42,400 nucleotides of DNA from Rugamonas sp. Lineage in GTDB: Bacteria > Pseudomonadota > Gammaproteobacteria > Burkholderiales > Burkholderiaceae_D. A program made the position numbers and the translations under genes. The notes under the pieces were generated by a model, which worked only from the letters and a program-made list of their open reading frames with translations, had not been told where the DNA came from and searched no databases. Positions 16,383 through 23,600 of the stretch are shown here, one piece after another. The DNA lies in contig NZ_JANXMI010000143.1 in the NCBI RefSeq assembly GCF_025354735.1, positions 1-42,400 of the forward strand. Reading direction: 5' to 3'. The stretch's first letter is position 1; each line of letters starts with the position of its first letter.

Positions 16383-16574
16383 GTGAGTAGTAATGAAACA
16401 ACGCAGCAGTTCCAGACCTGGATGTGTTTGATCTGCGGCTGGATCTACGACGAAGCGGCCGGCCTGCCGGACGAGGGCATCGCGCCGGGCACGCGCTGGG
16501 CCGACGTGCCGATGAACTGGAGCTGTCCGGAATGCGGCGCGCGCAAGGACGATTTCGAGATGGTCGCCCTGTAA
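16383..16574 (+). CDS. Rubredoxin
   Basis: Rubredoxin is a small cytoplasmic one-iron electron carrier. From the GTG at 16383 the product is 63 residues (MSSNETTQQFQTW...), from the in-frame GTG at 16374 it is 66; the Shine-Dalgarno spacing favours the shorter form. Four cysteines ligate the iron in two CxxCG knuckles, CLICG and CPECG. Between them is the typical YDEAAGLPDEGIAPGTRWADVP, ending DDFEMV. Substrates could be alkane hydroxylase or an oxygen-detoxifying enzyme; no partner is adjacent. It diverges from the thiD-like/hemL pair, an arrangement conserved in Burkholderiales, and precedes the pil chemosensory genes by 155 bp. Confidence 0.95.
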   Translation: MSSNETTQQFQTWMCLICGWIYDEAAGLPDEGIAPGTRWADVPMNWSCPECGARKDDFEMVAL

Positions 16575-16599
16575 CGGCGGGCCGCGCCGGCGCCATCGC

Positions 16600-16640
16600 C
16601 GGCGGCGCCGTTTCGGCCGCCGCCGCCGCCGCGGTTTTTT
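16600..16640 (+). terminator. Possible terminator after rubredoxin
   Basis: CGGCGGC (16600-16606) and GCCGCCG (16616-16622) can pair around a 9-nt loop, and a run of six T follows at 16635-16640 after further GC-rich sequence. The T run is not directly adjacent to this stem, but alternative pairings with the downstream GCC repeats bring it closer. Confidence 0.4.
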
Positions 16641-16729
16641 CGTTCGCCACCGGGCGGGCGGGCCACCGAAACACCGGCGCGCGACGCCATTCAATGTTAT
16701 CGTATGGCATCTTTTCAGCGAACTGAAAT

Positions 16730-17131
16730 ATGACGACAACGCCGCAAGCAAACGCTTTGAAAATCATGGTGATAGACGACAGTTCCACGATCCGTCGCTC
16801 GGCCGAGATTTTTTTGACCCAGGCCGGTTATCAGGTGGTGCTGGCCGAAGACGGTTTCGATGCGCTGGCCAAGATCAACGACCACCATCCGGCGCTGATT
16901 TTCTGCGACATCCTGATGCCGCGCCTCGACGGCTACCAGACCTGCGCGCTGATTAAAAAGAGCGCGAAATTCCATGCCACGCCGGTGCTGATGCTGTCGT
17001 CCAAGGACGGCCTGTTCGACCGCGCGCGCGGCGCCATGGTCGGTTCGGCCGCCTATCTGACCAAACCCTTTACCAAAGACAGTCTGCTGACGGCGGTGCG
17101 CGAGCACACCGGCGGCGCCCTTACAGAATAA
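16730..17131 (+). CDS. pilG: Twitching motility response regulator PilG
   Basis: PilG is a single-domain CheY-like receiver that takes phosphate from the PilL/ChpA kinase and promotes pilus extension. The 133-residue product has a short lead (MTTTPQANAL) and a full receiver: acidic pair in MVIDDSST, phosphoacceptor Asp60 in IFCDILMPRLDGY, and conserved Lys112 in YLTKPFT. There is no output domain. It opens the pilG-H-I-J-L cluster. No strong Shine-Dalgarno is seen before the ATG, and the 155-bp gap upstream includes a probable rubredoxin terminator, so a separate promoter is expected, although I could not place one with confidence. Confidence 0.94.
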   Translation: MTTTPQANALKIMVIDDSSTIRRSAEIFLTQAGYQVVLAEDGFDALAKINDHHPALIFCDILMPRLDGYQTCALIKKSAKFHATPVLMLSSKDGLFDRARGAMVGSAAYLTKPFTKDSLLTAVREHTGGALTE

Positions 17132-17166
17132 GCTCGCGCTCTCAGATCGAGCAGCAGGAGGAAGCA

Positions 17167-17538
17167 ATGGCCATACAAAAAATTCTGATCGTAGACGATT
17201 CGCCGACCGAGCGTTACTACCTGACCGATATCCTGGTCAAGAACGGCTTCTCCGTGACCACCGCCGAAACAGGCGAGGAGGCGCTGCTCAAGATTAAGAT
17301 CGACAAGCCGCAGCTGATCCTGATGGACGTCGTCATGCCCGGCGCGAACGGCTTCCAGGTCACGCGCGCCATCGCCCGTGATCCCGATCTGCAGGACGTG
17401 CCGGTGATTATCTGCTCCAGCAAGAACCAGGAGACGGACCGCATCTGGGGCCTGCGCCAGGGCGCCAAGGACTACCTGGTGAAACCGGTCGACGCGGCCG
17501 AACTGCTGGCCAAGATCAAGGCGCTCGGCGAGCGATGA
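17167..17538 (+). CDS. pilH: Twitching motility response regulator PilH
   Basis: PilH is the second CheY-like receiver of the system, thought to favour retraction or to act as a phosphate sink. The 123 residues form one receiver: IVDDSPTERYYL, phosphoacceptor Asp54 in LILMDVVMPGANGF, Ser/Lys in CSSKNQETD and Lys106 in YLVKPVD. The IWGLRQGAKDYLVKP tail is typical of PilH as opposed to PilG. A strong AGGAGGAA Shine-Dalgarno lies just upstream of the ATG. The stop overlaps the pilI start by 4 nt (ATGA). Confidence 0.94.
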   Translation: MAIQKILIVDDSPTERYYLTDILVKNGFSVTTAETGEEALLKIKIDKPQLILMDVVMPGANGFQVTRAIARDPDLQDVPVIICSSKNQETDRIWGLRQGAKDYLVKPVDAAELLAKIKALGER

Positions 17539-18140
17539 GCGGCGCCGGCGACCCCTCCCGCGCGCGCGGCGGCCAGCCGGTGCCCGACGGCGCCGAGCGG
17601 CGCAGCCGTTTGCGCCAGTATCAGGTGCAGCTGCTCGAACGCATGCAGGCCGCCAAAAGCGGGGCCGCCGTGGGCGGCCGCGAACTCGGTGTGCTGATCG
17701 GCGGCCAGCGCTTCCTGCTCGACCTGACCCAGATCAGCGAGATCGTGTCCTTGCAGGCGCTGACGGCGGTGCCGCTGGCGCAGCCCTGGTATCAGGGCCT
17801 GTCCAATATCCGCGGCAACCTGACCGGCATCGTCGACCTGGCGCTCTACCACACTCCCTACGGCCATGACGGCCAGGCCGCCGCGCCGGCCACCGCCGCC
17901 GACGGCCGCTACGTGACCTTCGCGCCGGCCCTGTCGTTCAACTGCGCGCTGCGCGTGGAGCGGGTGCTGGGGCTGCGCAACCTGGGCGACATGGAGCGCG
18001 TGGCGCCGGCCGGCGACGCGCTGGTCGAGACGCCGCCGTGGTGCCGCCAGCAGTTCAGCGACGCCGACGCGCGGCGCTGGACCCGCATCGACCTGTCGCT
18101 GCTGGTGCGCGAGGCGCGCTTCCTGCAAGTAGGCTTGTAA
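17535..18140 (+). CDS. pilI: CheW-like scaffold protein PilI
   Basis: PilI links the pilus chemoreceptor PilJ to the kinase PilL. The 201-residue protein has a CheW fold: VLIGGQRFLLDLTQISEIV, the NIRGNLTGIVDL segment at the start of the second subdomain, and the ALRVERVLGLRNL stretch. The N-terminal ~35 residues are extra and charged (GDPSRARGGQPVPDGAERRSR is only partly conserved in the family, as far as I know). It starts inside the pilH stop, so it is translationally coupled. Its 3' end is part of an 11-bp direct repeat (18130-18157) that includes the TAA stop. Confidence 0.92.
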   Translation: MSGAGDPSRARGGQPVPDGAERRSRLRQYQVQLLERMQAAKSGAAVGGRELGVLIGGQRFLLDLTQISEIVSLQALTAVPLAQPWYQGLSNIRGNLTGIVDLALYHTPYGHDGQAAAPATAADGRYVTFAPALSFNCALRVERVLGLRNLGDMERVAPAGDALVETPPWCRQQFSDADARRWTRIDLSLLVREARFLQVGL

Positions 18141-18157
18141 CGGGTTTAGGCTTGTAA
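18130..18157 (+). repeat. 11-bp direct repeat across the pilI stop codon
   Basis: TAGGCTTGTAA occurs at 18130-18140 and again at 18147-18157, so the stop codon of pilI and its upstream context are duplicated 17 nt later, out of frame. It looks like a small tandem-duplication scar. Confidence 0.6.
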
Positions 18158-18237
18158 TACGTTTCGTTGGTTCAGGGCGGCCGGCGCGGCGCCAGAGTAA
18201 ATAGTTGGTCACACTTAGGCAATCGGGAGATGGTGTA

Positions 18238-20577
18238 ATGGGATTCAAAACGGTTTTATTCTCGCGCGGGAACGCTGCGGCGGAAACGGCGGCCAATTCG
18301 GAATTCGTCGGCGGCGATTCGCAGTTCCTCGACACCAGCACGATGCCGATGGCGGGCGTGGCGGTCAACGCCGTGGCGGGGGGCGATGCTGGCGCCGCCG
18401 CCGATACCGCGAGCGACACGCCGCTGCGGCTGCGCGACGCCCTGCGCAGCGGCGGCGCCGTTGCATCGACCGAAGTCAATCCCGGTTTCAAGCTGCCGCT
18501 GATCGGCCACCTGGCCACGCAGCGCCAACTGAGTATTTTGTCGACGACGCTGGCCGTCAGCCTGGTCATCAGCGGCGGCTTCGTCGCGCTCAACTCGCAC
18601 AACAACACCAGCACCTCGACCCAGACCCAGATCGCCAGCGATGCGCTGATGCACTCGCAGCGCATCGGCAAGGCCGCGCCGAACGCGGTGCAGGGCAATG
18701 CGGAAGCGTTCCGCGAACTGGAAAACAGCCGCAATGAATTGAACCACGACCTGCAGCTGATGCAAAACGGCGGCCGCTATCAGGGCCACTCCATCGGCAC
18801 CCCGGGTTCGGCCATCGCGCCGGTGCTGGCGCAGACCAACAAGAAATGGGCCGCCACCTACCAGGCGGCGACCACCATCCTGTTCCTGCAAAACGATTTG
18901 AAGTGGGTCGATAAAACGCTGCTGTCGCTGAACGCGCTGTCGCCCGAGCTGCTGTCCGAGACCGAAGCCATTTCCGCCCACAAGGTGCAAAGCGGCGGCA
19001 CCGCGCGCGAGCTGGCCGCCATCGGCAAGCTGACCATGCTGACCCAGCGCATGAGCCGCAGCGCCGGCCAGTTCGTCGCCGGCGGCGGCGGCAGCTCCGA
19101 GACCGCCTTCCTGCTGGGACGCGACACCACCGTGTTCCGCAACACCATCGACGCCTTTTTGAACGGCAGCGAGGCGCTCGGCGTGCCGGCCACGCGCGAC
19201 CCGGACTTGCGCGCGCAGTTCGTGACGCTCAAGGCCCGCTTCGAGCAATACCAGAAGCAGGTCAGTTCGATACTCGACCGCCTCGACAAGTTCAGCTCCG
19301 CCAAAACCGCCGAGCAGCTGATCTTCAGCCAGAACGAAGACCTGCGCCAAAGCCTGGTCAATTTGCAGCAGGCCTACCGCGCCGACCAGGATTCGCTCAA
19401 CGGCACCTTCTGGCTGATGGTGGCCGGCGGCATGCTGACGCTGTTGTCGGCGGCGGCCATCGGCCGGGTGCTGCTGCAAGACTCGTACAACCGTACCCGT
19501 GGCGCCGAGCGGCGCCGCCATGAGGCCGAAACCATGCGCCAGCAATCGCAGCGCCAGGAAGAAGACGCCAAGGCCATGAACGACCAGAATCAGGCCGCGA
19601 TTCTGCGCCTGATGAACGAGTTGCAGGAAGTGGCGGACGGCGACTTGACGGTGCAGGCCACGGTGTCGGAAGACATCACCGGCGCCATCGCCGACTCGGT
19701 CAACTACACGGTCGAGGAATTGCGCGGCCTGGTGGGACGCGTCACCAACACCGCCGAGCAGGTCACGCGCGCGTCCAGCCACGCGCAGAGCATCGCCAGC
19801 GACCTGCTGCTGGCGTCGCAGCAGCAGTCGCGCGAAATCCAGGACGCCAGCGCCACCGTGGTCAAGATGGCCAACGAGATCACCGAAGTGTCGAAATCGG
19901 CCAGCGAATCGGCCGACGTGGCGCGCCAGTCGGTGGCGGCGGCCCGCCAGGGTTCGACGGCGGTGGAAAACTCGATCAAGGGCATGCACGAGATCCGCGA
20001 GCAGATCCAGGAAACCTCCAAGCGCATCAAGCGCCTGGGCGAATCGTCGCAGGAGATCGGCGAGATCACCGAACTGATTTCCGACATCACCGAACAGACC
20101 AACGTGCTGGCGCTGAACGCGGCGATCCAGGCCGCGTCGGCCGGCGAGGCGGGACGCGGCTTCTCGGTCGTGGCCGAGGAGGTGCAGCGCCTGGCCGAAC
20201 GCTCGGCCGAAGCGGCCAAGCAGATCGGCGCGCTGGTGCGCACCATTCAGACCGACACCCACGACGCCGTGGCCGCGATGGAAAAATCGACCCAGGGCGT
20301 GGTCGAGGGGGCGCGCCTGTCCGACGCCGCCGGCGCCGCGCTGAACGACATTTCGCAGGTGTCGAACCGGCTGGCCGAACTGATTTCCGGGATCTCGTTC
20401 GCGACCGGCCTGCAGGCCACGTCGGCCAACGGCGTGGCGCAAAACATCCAGCACATTTTGCAGGTGACCGAACAGACCCAGGACGGCACCCAGCAAACCG
20501 CGCAATCGATTCACCAGCTGTCGATGCTGGCGCAGGAGCTGAAAAACTCGGTATCGCGGTTCCGCATCGCGCATTAA
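18238..20577 (+). CDS. pilJ: Methyl-accepting chemotaxis protein PilJ (type IV pilus chemoreceptor)
   Basis: PilJ is the inner-membrane receptor of the Pil-Chp system; in Pseudomonas it responds to pilus tension and binds the pilin. The ATG at 18238 is chosen because GGGAG ends 8 nt upstream; it gives 779 residues. The order is: a long Ala/Ser/Asp-rich cytoplasmic N-terminus (1-98), membrane helix one (about 99-118), a periplasmic PilJ-type helical sensor (about 120-395), helix two ([22 protein letters not shown]), a HAMP region ([18 protein letters not shown]), and a signalling coiled coil with the hairpin tip [20 protein letters not shown] near 618-637. There is no C-terminal pentapeptide for CheR binding. 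It follows pilI after 97 bp and precedes pilL by 69 bp. Confidence 0.94.
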   Translation: MGFKTVLFSRGNAAAETAANSEFVGGDSQFLDTSTMPMAGVAVNAVAGGDAGAAADTASDTPLRLRDALRSGGAVASTEVNPGFKLPLIGHLATQRQLSILSTTLAVSLVISGGFVALNSHNNTSTSTQTQIASDALMHSQRIGKAAPNAVQGNAEAFRELENSRNELNHDLQLMQNGGRYQGHSIGTPGSAIAPVLAQTNKKWAATYQAATTILFLQNDLKWVDKTLLSLNALSPELLSETEAISAHKVQSGGTARELAAIGKLTMLTQRMSRSAGQFVAGGGGSSETAFLLGRDTTVFRNTIDAFLNGSEALGVPATRDPDLRAQFVTLKARFEQYQKQVSSILDRLDKFSSAKTAEQLIFSQNEDLRQSLVNLQQAYRADQDSLNGTFWLMVAGGMLTLLSAAAIGRVLLQDSYNRTRGAERRRHEAETMRQQSQRQEEDAKAMNDQNQAAILRLMNELQEVADGDLTVQATVSEDITGAIADSVNYTVEELRGLVGRVTNTAEQVTRASSHAQSIASDLLLASQQQSREIQDASATVVKMANEITEVSKSASESADVARQSVAAARQGSTAVENSIKGMHEIREQIQETSKRIKRLGESSQEIGEITELISDITEQTNVLALNAAIQAASAGEAGRGFSVVAEEVQRLAERSAEAAKQIGALVRTIQTDTHDAVAAMEKSTQGVVEGARLSDAAGAALNDISQVSNRLAELISGISFATGLQATSANGVAQNIQHILQVTEQTQDGTQQTAQSIHQLSMLAQELKNSVSRFRIAH

Positions 20578-20646
20578 GGCGCGAGCAACAGCACCGACGA
20601 GCCGCATGTAAAGACTGCGCTCACCATTGAAAGGCCGAGGCAAGCA

Positions 20647-23600
20647 ATGAGCAATATAGATCTTCCGTACACAGCGCCGCAATTCGACACCGGACCTTTG
20701 TCCTGGGTGATGGTGGAAATTCGCGAGGCGCTGGGCCGCTCCAAGACCGCGCTGTTCGAGGCGGGCGGACGCGAGCCGGAAGACCAGGCGACCCAGTTGC
20801 AGCACGCGAAATCGCATCTGCACCAGGCCCACGGCGCGCTGCTGATGGTCGATCTCGACGGCGTCGGCCTGCTGACCCAGGCGGCCGAGGAAGTGCTGGA
20901 CCGCTTCAAGGCCGGCACGCTCAAATGCAGCACCGACCATGTGCAGGCGGTCACGCAGATGTACCAGGCGCTGGTCGAATATCTGGAAGCGCTGCTGGAC
21001 GGCGCGCCGTCGCAGCCGGTGCGGCTGTTCCCCTACTACCGCGCGTTGCAGGAAATGCTGGGCGCGGAGCGCATCCATCCGGCCGACCTGTTTTATCCCG
21101 ACCTGTCGCAGATACCGGGCCTGCCGCTGGCGGCCGACGCGGTGAACGCCGACTACGGCGCCTACCGGCAGCGCTTCGAGAAGGCGCTGCTGCCCTACCT
21201 GAAAAGCGCCGACGCCGCCGCCCGGCAAGCCAACGCCGGCGCGCTGCTGGCCGCGCTCACGCTGGTGGCCGACGCGCAGACCGACGCCAAGGCGCGCACC
21301 TTCTGGCTGGCGATGCAAAGCTTCGCCGAGCTGGTGGCCAGCGGCCATGTGGCCGGCGGCCTGTATGTGAAGCAGCTGTTCGGCTTGATCAATTTGCAGA
21401 TCCGCCGTTTGAGCCAGGGCACGGCCGCGCAGCCGGAGGCCGTGCTGCGCGACGCGCTGTTCTTCATCGCCGGCGCCCATGCCGACGCCAACCTGGCCAT
21501 GCCGGACAGCGCGCTGCAACTGCGCCGCGTGTTCGCGCTCGACGGCCTGGTGCCGTCCGATTACGAAGCGCGCCGCTACGGCCAGATCGACCTCGAAGCG
21601 CTGGCGCTGGCCAAGGACGGCATGGCGCAGGCGAAGGCCGCGTGGGACCGTTTGGCCAACGCCGAAATCGATCCGGCGCTCGACGCCACCTTCGGCCGCG
21701 CGCTGGCGCAAGCGGCCGTCGCCTGCGACAAACTGGGCATGCCCGCACTGGGCACGCTGCTGCGCCAGTTGGCCGACGTCGCCAACACCGCCATCAGCGC
21801 CGGCCGCAGCGAAGAGCTGGCGCTGGAAATGGCGTCGGCGCTGCTGTTCGCCGAACACGGACTGGAACAGATCCGCCACCTGCCCGACGATTTCGCCGCC
21901 CACGCCGACACCATAGGCGCGCGCCTGCTGGCGCTGGTGGCCGGCCACACGCCGCCGGAAGCGGCCCGCTGGCAGGGCGCGCTGGCCCAGCAGATGCAGC
22001 AGGACGACACCGTCGTCGCGCTGGCCATCGAGATGAAGACCGGCTTGCGCCAGGTCGAAAAAGTCCTCGACGAATACTATGCCGATCCATCGAAGCGACC
22101 GTCGCTCAAGGAGCTGGACCCGGTGCTGCACCAGTTGCAGGGCGCGCTGGCGATGCTCGACCAGGACGACGCGATGCACGCGGCGACGCAGGTCCGCACG
22201 GCGGTGCAGCAGCTGGCCGGCGGCGTCAATGACGCGGCCCACGAGCCGCGCGCGCTCGACGACATCGCGCAGAACGTCGGCGCGCTCGGCTTCTTCGTCG
22301 ACATGCTGGCGCAGAATCCGGCCGGCGCCAGGGAGCGCTTCGCCTTCGACGCGGAACACGGCACGTTCCGCGCCGTCCCGTTCCGCAAAATGCCGGCGGC
22401 CGAATTGATCCCGGTGCTGGAAGAGCAGGTCGCACCAGCGCCCGCGCCCGTGCCGGCGTCGGCGGCGCCGCCGCAGCGCATTCCGGCCAGCGACGCCGGC
22501 GTCGAAGCCGAGCTGCTCGAGATCTTCATCAGCGAAGCGCAGGAAGTGCTGGCCTTTGTCGGCGCCACGCTGGCCAGGCCGCGCGCCGAGGCGGGCAGCG
22601 AAGAATATCTGACGATGTTGCGCCGCTCCTTCCACACCCTCAAGGGCAGTGGACGCATGGTCGGCCTGAACCAGTTTGCCGAAGCCGCCGCCAGCATCGA
22701 ACGCGTGATGAATGTGTGGCTGTCCGAAGCCCGCCCCGCCAGCGACGACCTGTTCGCGCTGCTCGAACGCGCCGCGCACGATCTCGATCTGTGGGTGGCC
22801 GAGCTGGTGGCGACCGGTGTTTCGGCGCGCAACGCCGACGCCTTGTCCGCCGCCGCGGCCAGGGTGCAGCAAGGCGCGGCCTTCGACATGGCGCCGGCGC
22901 CGGCCGACGCCATCGACGCGCAGCCGCCGGTGCTGGAGCTGTCCGATGCGCCGGAAGCATCGCACGAAGTGGCAGCACCGGATGAAGTGGAAGCGCTGGA
23001 TGCATCCGACGATGGCGCCGCGAAGCGCGAGGACAGCGGCGTCGAAGCGCCAGCGCCCGAGGAGGAAGCCACCGCCGTCGCCGCGCCGGCCGGCGGCAAT
23101 ATCATCGACTTCCCGTCGGTGACGATGCCGCCGCCGCGCGACGACAACTTCCGTCATATCGGCGCGCTCGAAATCCCTCTGCCGCTGTACAACATCTATC
23201 TGGCTGAAACGGACGAACTGGTACGGCTGCTGACGCGCGACTTCGGCGAATGGCGCCATGAGCCGCGCCGTCCCGTCACCGGCGAAGCGCTACAGGCGGC
23301 GCATACGCTGAGCGGCACCTCGGGCACCGTCGGCTTCACGCTGCTGCGCGAGGTGGCGCACGCGCTGGAGCTGACGCTCGAAGCGCTGCTGCCGCCGGCG
23401 CCGCATCTCGATCCGGCCCAGCACGACCTGCTGGACTTCACGATTGAACGCATACGCCAGATGCTGCAAAGCTTCGCGGCCGGCGCGATGCCGGCGCCGC
23501 AGCCGGAGCTGATGGCCGCGTTGCTGGACCTGCGCACGCAGCTGGCCACCACGCCGCCCGCCGCCAGCGACGATATCGAAGCGCGCCTCGACGCCCTGTT

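Noticed and set aside
18256..23259. Very long minus-strand open frame (1667 codons) opposite pilJ and pilL
   Set aside because: It is a mirror of high-GC coding sequence: dominated by Arg, Gly, Gln and Val with no recognisable domain, while the plus strand encodes clear PilJ and PilL motifs throughout.
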